Assembly: GCA_035510555.1 (NCBI GenBank)
Contig: DATKGX010000025.1
Coordinates: 1 to 24,506 of the forward strand
Direction of reading: 5' to 3'
DNA from: DATKGX01 sp035510555
GTDB lineage: Bacteria; Patescibacteriota; Microgenomatia; Levybacterales; UBA12049
DNA: 24,506 nt
The stretch's first letter is position 1. Each line of letters opens with the position of its first letter. Positions 8,355 to 15,417 of this stretch are shown piece after piece. The position numbers and the translations under genes were made by a program. Under the pieces are notes generated by a model. It did not search any database and was not told where the DNA came from. It saw only the letters and a program-made list of their open reading frames with translations.

Positions 8355-9320
8355 ATGTTAATCGACGAAACCACAATTACAGTTAAAGCCGGTAACGGTG
8401 GCAGGGGTGCGGCAAGCTTTAAAAGGAACGCTCAAACTGCCAAAGGTGGACCTGATGGCGGCAACGGCGGCAATGGTGGAAGTGTTTATGCTCAAGGCAT
8501 TGACGACATTATGGCGCTGGCGGAATTTAGGTATAAAAAAAGCGTTCGTGGCGAAGACGGGGTAAATGGCGGAAAACAAAATTTGTACGGGAGAAACGGT
8601 AAGGAGCTAGTTGTTTTCTTTCCCATCGGTACATTAATTACGGCCTTGGATACTAAGCAAAGTTTTGAAATTCTTGATACAACCACTAAAATTTTGCTTG
8701 CACAGGGCGGAAAAGGCGGCAGAGGCAATAACGAATTTAAAACCGCTACTAATCAAACGCCTTACTACGCGGAAAAAGGCGAGCCGGGGGAACAGAAAAG
8801 ATTCTTTCTGGAACTTAAACTAATTGCCGACGTTGGCTTAATCGGACTACCAAACTCCGGCAAAAGCTCACTTTTAGACGCGTTAACCAACGCGCATCCC
8901 AAAATTGGCGATTATCCGTTTACCACGCTTGAACCAAATCTTGGCGTGTTAGATGGATTAATTATTGCCGACATTCCGGGACTAATTGAGGGAGCGTCGG
9001 AGGGCAGGGGACTGGGCGACAAATTTTTGCGGCACGTCGAAAAAACCAAAGTCTTAATACACTGCTTAGATTGCCAGTCGGAGAATTTTGCGGGGGATTA
9101 CGAAACGGTCCGTAAGGAGTTAAAAGAATACAAAAGCGATTTAACAGTTAAAAACGAGTTATTGGTTCTGACGAAATCTGATCTGGTTGATTTAAAAGAG
9201 GTTCAGAAACTACTAAAAATTGCCGGCAAGTTAAATAAAAATAATTTAGTGGTATCTATTTATGATGACCAGAGTCTTGCAGAGCTTAAAACCAAAGTCC
9301 TCGCGCTAGCCCAAAAATAG
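8355..9320 (+). CDS. obgE: Obg GTPase
   Basis: Obg is an essential GTPase that binds the large ribosomal subunit and helps its assembly. The N-terminal glycine-rich Obg fold is clear (VKAGNGGRGAASFKR, GGPDGGNGGNGGSVY). The G domain follows: G1 GLPNSGKSS near residue 163, switch I YPFTTLEPNLG, G3 DIPGLIEGASEGRGLG and G4 LTKSD. The protein ends soon after the G domain at 321 residues, so it lacks the C-terminal OCT domain seen in many Firmicutes. It is alone on the plus strand and ends at a strong terminator. A TAAAAT box ends 6 nt before the ATG, so a leaderless message is predicted. Confidence 0.97.
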   Translation: MLIDETTITVKAGNGGRGAASFKRNAQTAKGGPDGGNGGNGGSVYAQGIDDIMALAEFRYKKSVRGEDGVNGGKQNLYGRNGKELVVFFPIGTLITALDTKQSFEILDTTTKILLAQGGKGGRGNNEFKTATNQTPYYAEKGEPGEQKRFFLELKLIADVGLIGLPNSGKSSLLDALTNAHPKIGDYPFTTLEPNLGVLDGLIIADIPGLIEGASEGRGLGDKFLRHVEKTKVLIHCLDCQSENFAGDYETVRKELKEYKSDLTVKNELLVLTKSDLVDLKEVQKLLKIAGKLNKNNLVVSIYDDQSLAELKTKVLALAQK

Positions 9321-9330
9321 CCGCAAAAAA

Positions 9331-9349
9331 ACCCCTTGCGGGGTCTTTT
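9331..9349 (+). terminator. Intrinsic terminator of obgE
   Basis: ACCCC-TTGC-GGGGT hairpin (9331-9344), preceded by six A and followed by CTTTT. It begins 10 nt after the obgE stop codon. Confidence 0.88.
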
Positions 9350-9582
9350 CGGGGTAATTAACCTTGCGGCTAATCTCCTGCCTCTTCGTACTTTCGTATT
9401 CGAAGGTAAAAAGCATTATATATACATATTCAGCCTTTGTCAACTAGGACGATGTGCGTCAAAATGTAGCAAAATTGGCATATATGTACTTTTAGCACGT
9501 AACCCAAAGCTAATTTAGCTTCGCTTCACTTTTTACAATATTAGATATTGACAGCACGTAATAAAGAGCGCATAATTAGCTC
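9350..9582 (+). promoter_or_regulatory. Intergenic region with hairpin, repeat and transposase promoter
   Basis: No gene is visible in this gap. It holds an 8-bp stem with a 4-nt loop at 9389-9408 (TACTTTCG/CGAAGGTA), one copy of a dispersed repeat (9470-9522), and a near-consensus promoter for the transposase: TTGACA at 9548-9553, 17-nt spacer, CATAAT at 9571-9576, then 6 nt to the ATG. I searched by eye for a terminal inverted repeat matching the far side of the transposase and did not find one. Confidence 0.6.
9470..9522 (+). repeat. Dispersed repeat, copy 1
   Basis: Two 14-nt blocks, CAAAATTGGCATAT (9470-9483) and GCTAATTTAGCTTC (9509-9522), recur in the same order and orientation at 11828-11841 and 11860-11873. 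The gap between the blocks is 25 nt here and 18 nt there. The second block contains the near-palindrome GCTAATTTAGC. Confidence 0.7.
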
Positions 9583-10461
9583 ATGAATAAGAAATTTAGC
9601 CTCAAAAGTCTCCTCAAAAAGTATCCCAATGACGATGCATGTTTATTGGAAATTTACAAGAAAAGATATCCTAAAGGAGTTCAATGCTCAGGCTGTAAAA
9701 GATTAACGGAATATTATCCGTTAACAGGCAGAACTACTTTTTCTTGCGGTTTCTGCGCTACACAATTGAGTCCCCTTACTGATACTATTTTTAGTAAATC
9801 AGCAGTATCCCTAAGACTTTGGTTTTATGCAATGTTTCTTATGGTTAAAACCCGATCCGGCATTTCAGCCAAACAACTGGAAAGAGAGCTAGGCGTTTCC
9901 TATAAAACCGCTCACAGAATGTTTAAAATGATTAGGAAATTAATGGAGCAGGATGGAGATATGTTAAACGGAATTGTTGAAATAGATGAAACCTACGTCG
10001 GTGGCAAAGGCACTAACAGAGCCCATGAGTGGCGTACAGATGTTAAGAAAGAGATTATTTGGGGTGCAGTTGAGAGAAAAGGAAAAGCCTACTTAAAACA
10101 CATTCCTGATACAGGCAAATATACTCTAATTAAACAACTAAAGGAAAATGTTAAAACAACCGCACATATAATGTCCGACGAGCTTCCTGCGTATAAATAC
10201 TTATACGATTATGGTTTTTATAATCACCATGCTGTTAATCATTCAATGAGTGAGTATGGTAGAGGATTAGTTTACAACAACACTATTGAGGGCGTATGGT
10301 CGCAATTTAAAAGAGGTATCTTAGGAGTTTATCGACACGTTTCCAAAGAGTATTTACAGGATTATGTTAATGAATATGCTTTTAGATATAATTACCGAAA
10401 TTTAGAGAATAGTATGTTTGATGTTTTACTTAATCGTGTTGTGGTTTTGAAGCCCGCTTAA
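9583..10461 (+). CDS. IS1595-type transposase (ISXO2-like)
   Basis: A 292-residue DDE transposase. The N-terminal zinc ribbon has Cys35, Cys38, Cys55 and Cys58. A helix-turn-helix-like segment follows (ISAKQLERELGVSYKTAHRM, about 94-113). The ISXO2 catalytic domain shows VEIDETYVGGK with Asp135, IMSDELPAYK with Asp199, and NNTIEGVWSQFKRG, which carries the Asn233, Glu236 and Lys243 typical of this family. It is full length with no frameshift, so it may be active. Its promoter is TTGACA-17-CATAAT with the ATG 6 nt beyond, the same layout as host genes. I could not define terminal inverted repeats or a target duplication, so the limits of the insertion sequence are unknown. Its 3' end overlaps a convergent small ORF. 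Confidence 0.93.
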   Translation: MNKKFSLKSLLKKYPNDDACLLEIYKKRYPKGVQCSGCKRLTEYYPLTGRTTFSCGFCATQLSPLTDTIFSKSAVSLRLWFYAMFLMVKTRSGISAKQLERELGVSYKTAHRMFKMIRKLMEQDGDMLNGIVEIDETYVGGKGTNRAHEWRTDVKKEIIWGAVERKGKAYLKHIPDTGKYTLIKQLKENVKTTAHIMSDELPAYKYLYDYGFYNHHAVNHSMSEYGRGLVYNNTIEGVWSQFKRGILGVYRHVSKEYLQDYVNEYAFRYNYRNLENSMFDVLLNRVVVLKPA

Positions 10462-10555
10462 TTAGTTCTAGGAAGTCTTTTTTATCTACACTTATATTTT
10501 GCTTAATTCTTTTTTGGATCTCTTTTCTTTTAATGTTGAATTTTGTCTTTTTCAT
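10430..10555 (-). CDS. Small basic protein, 41 residues, convergent with the transposase
   Basis: An ORF starting MKKTKFNIKRKEIQKRIK and ending ELIKRASKPQHD. It is lysine-rich with no membrane segment. Its last 32 nt lie antisense to the end of the transposase gene. In its favour is a promoter: TATAAT ends 7 nt before the ATG, with TTGAAA 15 nt further upstream. I do not recognise the family. It may be an accessory protein of the insertion sequence, or a small host gene. Confidence is moderate because of its size. Confidence 0.5.
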   Translation of the reverse strand: MKKTKFNIKRKEIQKRIKQNISVDKKDFLELIKRASKPQHD

Positions 10556-10756
10556 ATTTTTTATTATACACTTTATTGTTTTATTTCAATTTGCACGTCC
10601 TCTTATATTTATATAAGTATAAAGAGGATGCGCATTCGTAAATTTTAGCCTCAAAACTAACCGTTATTTTGTACCTACGCGTAAGTACATTTTGCTTGTC
10701 CAATTATTAATGGATGGAAAACTTCCGTAAATTGGTATTACGGGACTTCTTAAAAG
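10556..10756. other. Gap with an imperfect long hairpin
   Basis: No further gene is seen. An imperfect palindrome spans 10592-10632: CCTCTT and AAGAGG arms flank an AT-rich centre, with partial pairing continuing outward through GCACGT and ATGCGC. It may be an insertion sequence end or a terminator for the gene to the right. The stretch 10633-10756 shows nothing else that I can assign. Confidence 0.4.
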
Positions 10757-11266
10757 TTATCTACGAAAATGAGCACTAAAGGGTTTTGGGGATGCTTGCG
10801 CATACCATGCTACATTTATTGTCTCACCCGTATTAGGATAATATTGGCGACTACGCAAGAAACTAAGCCCTGGAATCGTTTGGCTTGGATAAGAAAGAGT
10901 TTCATTAACAGTGCCATCAAAAATCTCTTCTATGCTCTCTCTAACTCTACCATGTCTATCACGGTATGGCTCAGTAATATCCGGGTCCATGCCAAAGCGT
11001 CTCATGGCTTCAAATCCTGTTTCCTGTAATTTGCCTTTTTGATACTTAACTGCTCCATGTCCAATAAAAACTAATTCTCCAGCTTCTATTGAAAACAAAG
11101 GAAAATTGCAGGCTGGGTAGCTTCTTATTCCTGCGATGCGCTCGGTAACTTCACGGGCGGCTGACAGGCTTGTCCTAAGAGCAACTTGCACCTGTCTATC
11201 TGTAAATACCGGATGATGATCTACTAATTCTTGTGGGCCTCTTCGTAAAGTTTCTACATCAATCAT
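10757..11266 (-). CDS. Hypothetical protein, 169 residues
   Basis: I do not recognise this protein. It begins MIDVETLRRGPQELVDHH, is soluble, mixed alpha/beta in look, and rich in Arg. The N-terminal 50 residues look helical (QVALRTSLSAAREVTERI), the middle has FSIEAGELVFIGHGAVKYQKG, which could be a small beta-barrel, and the C-terminal half is polar with YRDRHGRVRESIEE. There is no signal peptide and no catalytic motif that I can name. It has its own promoter (TTGCAA-17-TATATA) and a 32-nt upstream element shared with the next two genes to the right. Its function is open. Confidence 0.72.
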   Translation of the reverse strand: MIDVETLRRGPQELVDHHPVFTDRQVQVALRTSLSAAREVTERIAGIRSYPACNFPLFSIEAGELVFIGHGAVKYQKGKLQETGFEAMRRFGMDPDITEPYRDRHGRVRESIEEIFDGTVNETLSYPSQTIPGLSFLRSRQYYPNTGETINVAWYAQASPKPFSAHFRR

Positions 11267-11281
11267 AAATTACTTAAATTA

Positions 11282-11310
11282 TATATACACCCTAATATAG
11301 TAAATTGCAA
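11282..11310 (-). promoter_or_regulatory. Promoter of the 169-residue hypothetical gene
   Basis: On the minus strand TTGCAA (11305-11310) and TATATA (11282-11287) are 17 nt apart. A TATAAT also overlaps downstream, so the exact start is uncertain. The predicted 5' UTR is about 9 nt. Confidence 0.55.
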
Positions 11311-11340
11311 GATTTCTTTAAAAATGTGCATAAGAACATT

Positions 11341-11372
11341 ACGTGCTTAGACTACATAAGAGCCGCAAAATT
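11341..11372 (-). repeat. Shared 32-nt upstream element, copy A
   Basis: Plus-strand sequence starts ACGTGCTTAGACTACATAAG and ends in CAAAATT. It aligns without gaps to copy B (26 of 32 identical) and to copy C. It ends about 30 nt upstream of the -35 box of the 169-residue gene and also lies just after the stop of the 118-residue gene. Confidence 0.7.
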
Positions 11373-11376
11373 AGAT

Positions 11377-11733
11377 TTATTTTTCTCTGGAGTCAAATAT
11401 AAGTGTTGCGGCACTATGAACAATTTCGTCAATTTTATCTGGATCTTGACCTTCGGCTAATTCTAAATCTCTTGCTTCTTCGATAAAATTACCTAATCTA
11501 CTTACTAGATATATATCTTTCCCTCTAAAGGTTGCTGTTAAATGAGCAGGCCTGCCCGACAGACGTGCAAACGTTATACTTTGAACATCTACACCCGGCC
11601 TTCTTAGCAATTCGGTAAAGGCTTCCAGATAATGTGGGGCAGAAGACGAATCTACATCAAATTGGAAATCGCCGTCGTTGTGTTCATTTCCCTCCACTGC
11701 TCCGGTTGTTTCTCTTGATTGTCTTTCATTCAT
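11377..11733 (-). CDS. Hypothetical protein, 118 residues
   Basis: I do not recognise this protein. The first 35 residues are polar and probably disordered (MNERQSRETTGAVEGNEHN). The rest looks like a small alpha/beta domain: HYLEAFTELLRR helix, VQSITFARLSGRPAHLTATFRGKDIYL (three short strands), then an acidic helical end with EEARDLELAEGQDPDKIDE. There is no signal peptide, metal site or named motif. It is preceded by a consensus promoter that predicts a leaderless message, and by copy B of the 32-nt element. Composition is richer in Arg and Glu than the cargo genes further right. Confidence 0.7.
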   Translation of the reverse strand: MNERQSRETTGAVEGNEHNDGDFQFDVDSSSAPHYLEAFTELLRRPGVDVQSITFARLSGRPAHLTATFRGKDIYLVSRLGNFIEEARDLELAEGQDPDKIDEIVHSAATLIFDSREK

Positions 11734-11739
11734 GCGGTG

Positions 11740-11768
11740 ATTATATTATAGGTCAACTTTATTGTCAA
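11740..11768 (-). promoter_or_regulatory. Promoter of the 118-residue hypothetical gene
   Basis: A full-consensus promoter on the minus strand: TTGACA (11763-11768), 17-nt spacer, TATAAT (11740-11745). The ATG follows after 6 nt, so the predicted transcription start is the A of the start codon. Confidence 0.8.
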
Positions 11769-11802
11769 GTCTTATAAATCACACGCTCTAAAAGCTAAGC
11801 TT

Positions 11803-11834
11803 ACGTGTCTAGACTATATATGAACCCCAAAATT
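11803..11834 (-). repeat. Shared 32-nt upstream element, copy B
   Basis: Plus-strand sequence starts ACGTGTCTAGACTATATATG and ends in CAAAATT. It lies about 34 nt upstream of the -35 box of the 118-residue gene. Its right edge runs into copy 2 of the dispersed repeat. Confidence 0.7.
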
Positions 11835-11873
11835 GGCATATTTAAGCAAGTAACCTATGGCTAATTTAGCTTC
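11828..11873 (+). repeat. Dispersed repeat, copy 2
   Basis: The same two 14-nt blocks as at 9470-9522, here at 11828-11841 and 11860-11873 with an 18-nt gap. It lies between the 118-residue gene and the anchored HExxH gene. Confidence 0.7.
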
Positions 11874-11929
11874 ATTTATGTTACTCACTTTGCAGCGCTT
11901 GAGGCATTTTGTATTTCTAGTTGGTGTGC

Positions 11930-13144
11930 CTAACTGCCATATTGAATATTGTGTAATAATTCTGCGTCATATTCCATACCTCCAAAAAACAGCTGTTTGT
12001 AATAATCATAAATAGCTTGAGCTTTCGGATATTTCTTTAAGAGTGCATCTGCGTTGTCTATGTTACCCACGTAATCAGAAGACAGGTATCCATTACCATC
12101 TAAAATAGGACCAACAGCATTCATAAAACTTAGGTATCCGTCAACGTATAATTGAGAAAGACCCGCTATTCCTTCTCCGTACATCTGTCCTGGAACAAAT
12201 GAGCTAAAAGTTGACAAAGCTGCTTTTTGAACATCAGTAAATTTTGGATAATTAGAACGTAAACCCTGTTTATTGGCAAAGTAAGCTTTCATGTCAGGGA
12301 GCTCAGCAAGATTTTTATCTCCTAATATATCCCTAACTCTTAACCAAGCAATATTTTTCAAAACCTCATCCCAAGAATGACTTGCTTCATGGATAAGTAA
12401 AGAAAAAGTTCCTTTCCTGTCTTTGGGGTTAATTCCGTCTTTTTTGGTTTCGATCATTCTAGTGCGTGGAACCTCTTGTCCTGATAAAACGTGTCCATCT
12501 AAATCTTTAAGATCATTCTCCCGTAAGATAATTCCAAATCTTTGTGGATATATGGGTAGCAATATTACTTTAGGCATATAACTAACTAATTCCCTTAATA
12601 AAATAAGCTGTTCCATATCAAATCCAACTTTGGTGTCCTGCCAATTATCAATTCCGAGCTCAGTAACTTGATCGCCTGATAAATATCGATGAGCATACTC
12701 TCGCGCTTGCTGAACGCTAAAAATATTAATGTTATACGTTGCCTCTATATCCATTATTATTGCCGCTTCTTCTTTTGAATAAAGAGATGGATCCGGTATT
12801 GCTACGTTTTCCGGAGAATAGATAGAAAGATCAGGCAGGGGTGGTTGCGGCTGCGCAGTTTCGGTTTCCCCAATAGTTGGAGTAGGTGTTTCCGTTGGGG
12901 CTGGCGATGGACTGGGAGACTCGGTTGGAGTAGGTGTTTGCGGCGCTGTTAAACTAAATATTTTAGTAAGACTAGAACCAACCGCTGCTCCCACAGCAAG
13001 CAACGCAATCCTCTTTAATAATTTTCGTCTGGTCGGATCAGCAACGGCATCAACGTCTTTTATTCCTTTAGCGCCACCAACATTATCTTGTTGATTTAGA
13101 CCATTAACGGATGGCGTGCTGTCTAGTGGTGTTTCATTCGCCAT
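11930..13144 (-). CDS. Membrane-anchored HExxH metallopeptidase-like protein
   Basis: A 404-residue predicted surface protein. The first 37 residues are polar. TRRKLLKRIALLAVGAAVGSSL (38-59 or so) resembles a twin-arginine signal or an N-terminal anchor, with the T-R-R-x-L-L-K pattern. A Pro/Thr/Ser linker follows at 68-104. The globular part has LLIHEASHSWDE, a zinc site with His252, Glu253 and His256, and MYGEGIAGLSQLY with Glu324 as a possible third ligand, which would make it a gluzincin-like enzyme. The substrate is unknown. No close family comes to mind; the fold may relate to ATLF-like peptidases, but this is a guess. It has its own promoter, an AAAGGA Shine-Dalgarno-like sequence, and copy C of the 32-nt element upstream. 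Confidence 0.75.
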   Translation of the reverse strand: MANETPLDSTPSVNGLNQQDNVGGAKGIKDVDAVADPTRRKLLKRIALLAVGAAVGSSLTKIFSLTAPQTPTPTESPSPSPAPTETPTPTIGETETAQPQPPLPDLSIYSPENVAIPDPSLYSKEEAAIIMDIEATYNINIFSVQQAREYAHRYLSGDQVTELGIDNWQDTKVGFDMEQLILLRELVSYMPKVILLPIYPQRFGIILRENDLKDLDGHVLSGQEVPRTRMIETKKDGINPKDRKGTFSLLIHEASHSWDEVLKNIAWLRVRDILGDKNLAELPDMKAYFANKQGLRSNYPKFTDVQKAALSTFSSFVPGQMYGEGIAGLSQLYVDGYLSFMNAVGPILDGNGYLSSDYVGNIDNADALLKKYPKAQAIYDYYKQLFFGGMEYDAELLHNIQYGS

Positions 13145-13153
13145 ATCCTTTCA

Positions 13154-13183
13154 AGTATATCTACAATTTATGACCATAGTCAA
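13154..13183 (-). promoter_or_regulatory. Promoter of the anchored HExxH gene
   Basis: On the minus strand TTGACT (13178-13183) and TATACT (13154-13159) are 18 nt apart. The ATG at 13144 comes 9 nt after the -10, giving a UTR of about 3 nt. GAAAGGAT just before the ATG would then be mostly outside the transcript. Confidence 0.6.
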
Positions 13184-13210
13184 ACTAGATGGTTAATTTA
13201 GCTATGGACT

Positions 13211-13242
13211 AAGTGTTTAGGCTATATATGAGTCCCAATATT
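13211..13242 (-). repeat. Shared 32-nt upstream element, copy C
   Basis: Plus-strand sequence starts AAGTGTTTAGGCTATATATG and ends in CAATATT. It aligns without gaps to copies A and B and lies about 27 nt upstream of the -35 box of the anchored HExxH gene. It is also about 50 nt upstream of the plus-strand zinc-ribbon gene. Confidence 0.7.
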
Positions 13243-13292
13243 AATTTATTGCTACTTTCCTAATGATTAAAAAACATGATATTATATTTTTT

Positions 13293-13832
13293 ATGACAGA
13301 GGAAGTATGTCCTAAATGCGGTGCGCCGCTCTCACCAATTACCGAGACTGCTACGGGAAGAAAATTGCAACGTTGTTCAAAGGGCAATTGGAATCCGGAA
13401 ACGAAAAAGAATGAAGGTTGTGATTATGTTAAATGGATTGCGATTGAACCTCAAGAATTAGATGAGAAATGTCCGAAGTGCGGATCGGCTTTAATTTTGC
13501 AAGTTACACGCTTTGGCAAAAAAATGAAAAAGTGCAGCGCCGGTAGTTGGGACAAAGAAACCAAAAAAGCCATCGGCTGCGACTACGTTGAGTGGATTAA
13601 CGGCACAACGGAACCAACGGATGAGGAATGTCCGGAATGCGGCAAGCCGCTGGTTATTTTTACCACCAATTCCGGAAAGCGGATGAAAAAATGTTCAACG
13701 GCGGGGTGGGACAGCGCTAAAAGAGTTGCGACAGGTTGTACTTATGTAAAATGGTTAAATGCCACTCCTGTAAAACAAGAAGAAGATAGTGGCGGTGAAG
13801 AATTCTTGCCTCCAGAGCCCGAAGGAAATTAG
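13293..13832 (+). CDS. Triple zinc-ribbon protein (topoisomerase C4 finger-like repeats)
   Basis: A 179-residue protein made of three repeats of about 50 residues. Each has CPKCG or CPECG, then a basic GKKMKKCS-like segment, a W, and a GCDYVKW-like end, so each holds four cysteines for one zinc. The repeats resemble the C-terminal C4 zinc fingers of type IA topoisomerases, which bind single-stranded DNA, but no topoisomerase domain is present. The tail is acidic and proline-rich. An in-frame ATG at 13263 would add ten residues (MIKKHDIIFF). I prefer 13293 because TATTAT (13280-13285) lies 7 nt before it, matching the leaderless layout of neighbours. A nucleic-acid-binding role is likely; the partner is unknown. 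Confidence 0.8.
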   Translation: MTEEVCPKCGAPLSPITETATGRKLQRCSKGNWNPETKKNEGCDYVKWIAIEPQELDEKCPKCGSALILQVTRFGKKMKKCSAGSWDKETKKAIGCDYVEWINGTTEPTDEECPECGKPLVIFTTNSGKRMKKCSTAGWDSAKRVATGCTYVKWLNATPVKQEEDSGGEEFLPPEPEGN

Positions 13833-13926
13833 CTACTATTTAGGTGCCTCACACGAGTTTACCTAAAATTACTCGAACTAGGCTTAGTATATCCAGAAAA
13901 GGAGGTAAAGTGAAACATCTAGTAAA

Positions 13927-13955
13927 TTGACTAACAAAATCATATAGGATATAAT
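13927..13955 (+). promoter_or_regulatory. Promoter of the radical SAM gene
   Basis: TTGACT (13927-13932), 17-nt spacer, TATAAT (13950-13955). The ATG follows after 9 nt, so the 5' UTR should be about 3 nt. The rest of 13833-13964 holds a strong Shine-Dalgarno-like AAAAGGAGGT (13897-13906) that lies upstream of this promoter. Confidence 0.78.
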
Positions 13956-13964
13956 TCTCCGATT

Positions 13965-15401
13965 ATGAGCGAAACAGAATTATTCAAAAAAGAGAATGCT
14001 AATACGCTTGAACCCATATGGCAAACAAATCCTCATGCCGTTTCATATAAGGGAGAACGCGGCCCCGGATGTCCGGTAAATTGTGCTTATTGTAATCAAA
14101 ATTTTTTTAATTACGGACCTGAATCGGGAAGATCTGTCGATGTTGTCAATACTAACGTTGCCTATGGCATTGCTGTGAATACCTATATGAGAGTAGGAAA
14201 TCATCTCATCGCAGAGGTAACAGCCCAAGACGCTATTTCGACACTTTTAAAGAACCCTGTTTACTCTAAAAATCAGGCTCTTGTGTTTGAAAACTTTACA
14301 GAACCTGGACTCAATTGGAAAAAAACTTTAAAGATGATGCGATTAGCGATAGAAGAAGGACATTATGGAGCTCTTTTAGCAATCACTAAACTTCCCTTAA
14401 GCGATGACGATATTGGCGATCTACAAAAGCTACAGCACGAGGGTGGATTCCCGATTATTGGGGTAAGTTATGCTAATCTTCCCCAAGAGCTTGAGCCCGG
14501 CAGTAATGGAAAATTGCGAGTTAGGACAATGAAAAGACTTTATGAAGCCGGAATACCGGTTATCCATTCATTGAGACCTCTAATAGCAGGCATAAACATT
14601 GGTGAAGAGGAAATAGAAGCGGTTGTTAAAGAAACACTTCCTTATTCTACAGTTATTGTACCGGGTGGACTTGTAGTCGATCCGGTTATTTTACCTACAT
14701 TTGAATTACGGGGATATCCCCTTACTTCTATCTATTCAAAGACTAAATATTCAGGGGTGGATGTTTTTCCAGATGAAGAAGTTCTATTTGGAATTGCGAA
14801 TAAAGTTAAAGATGAACAAGGACTCTCGACTCCTATACATAAATATATGAGTTGTGCCATATCTCTAGTTATGACTGATTTTTACAGAAAACCTACCGTA
14901 GATAGAGTGGCTCATTGGGCAGGCATCGGAGAAAATGCAAACCGTTGGAATGAATGTAATAAGTGGTGTCCAGGAGATCAAATAGATGTCTGCAAAAATG
15001 CCTCTAGGGTTGACTCTTCTATCGTAGTAAATCGTGCACAAGAAAAGCTTGCTGACTTGGGTTTTAATGATCTTGTTATTCGTCCTGTATCAACACGGGA
15101 TGGATTGCTTGTTGTCGAGAAAGGCATGCTTCCGAGGCATATCTTATATGTTTTAACTGAATCTTGCGGATGGTATGTAAATAATTTACCAGATAGGGAA
15201 CAACTCCTTGATAAATCAACTCAGGTCGCTAAAGATAAGCTTGGTATTGATCTAGAATCAATTTTCGTTGATTGCAAACTAGTTGATGATATTTGGGAGA
15301 TAGTAGTTAAAAACATTGACGAAGAAAAGTTAAATAATTTAACGAAGTGGTTACGTGGATCTCTCATGACACAGATAGTTTTATCGTTAACGAAGGAATA
15401 A
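13965..15401 (+). CDS. Radical SAM protein with a second cysteine cluster
   Basis: A 478-residue protein with the radical SAM signature GPGCPVNCAYC: Cys36, Cys40 and Cys43 in a CxxxCxxC pattern that would bind the [4Fe-4S] cluster and SAM. The TIM-barrel-like core includes VFENFTEPGL, LLAITKLPLS and HSLRPLIAGIN. A second group of cysteines, Cys297, Cys331, Cys335 and Cys343 (CNKWCPGDQIDVC), could hold an auxiliary cluster as in SPASM-type enzymes. The C-terminal 120 residues are a separate alpha/beta domain. I do not recognise the substrate. No peptide substrate gene is obvious nearby; the triple zinc-ribbon gene upstream is the only close partner. It has its own promoter. Confidence 0.82.
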   Translation: MSETELFKKENANTLEPIWQTNPHAVSYKGERGPGCPVNCAYCNQNFFNYGPESGRSVDVVNTNVAYGIAVNTYMRVGNHLIAEVTAQDAISTLLKNPVYSKNQALVFENFTEPGLNWKKTLKMMRLAIEEGHYGALLAITKLPLSDDDIGDLQKLQHEGGFPIIGVSYANLPQELEPGSNGKLRVRTMKRLYEAGIPVIHSLRPLIAGINIGEEEIEAVVKETLPYSTVIVPGGLVVDPVILPTFELRGYPLTSIYSKTKYSGVDVFPDEEVLFGIANKVKDEQGLSTPIHKYMSCAISLVMTDFYRKPTVDRVAHWAGIGENANRWNECNKWCPGDQIDVCKNASRVDSSIVVNRAQEKLADLGFNDLVIRPVSTRDGLLVVEKGMLPRHILYVLTESCGWYVNNLPDREQLLDKSTQVAKDKLGIDLESIFVDCKLVDDIWEIVVKNIDEEKLNNLTKWLRGSLMTQIVLSLTKE

Positions 15402-15417
15402 CGTCTATCGGTAAAAA

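Noticed and set aside
10592..10632. Palindrome considered as a CRISPR-like repeat or an insertion sequence end
   Set aside because: Only a single copy is seen, and no matching inverted end was found on the other side of the transposase. No CRISPR array is present anywhere in the window.
13897..13930. AAAAGGAGGT followed by a six-codon GTG ORF ending in TGA, a possible leader peptide
   Set aside because: The -35 box of the radical SAM gene overlaps the end of the mini-ORF, so it would not be on that transcript. It could be a stray Shine-Dalgarno sequence or a remnant.
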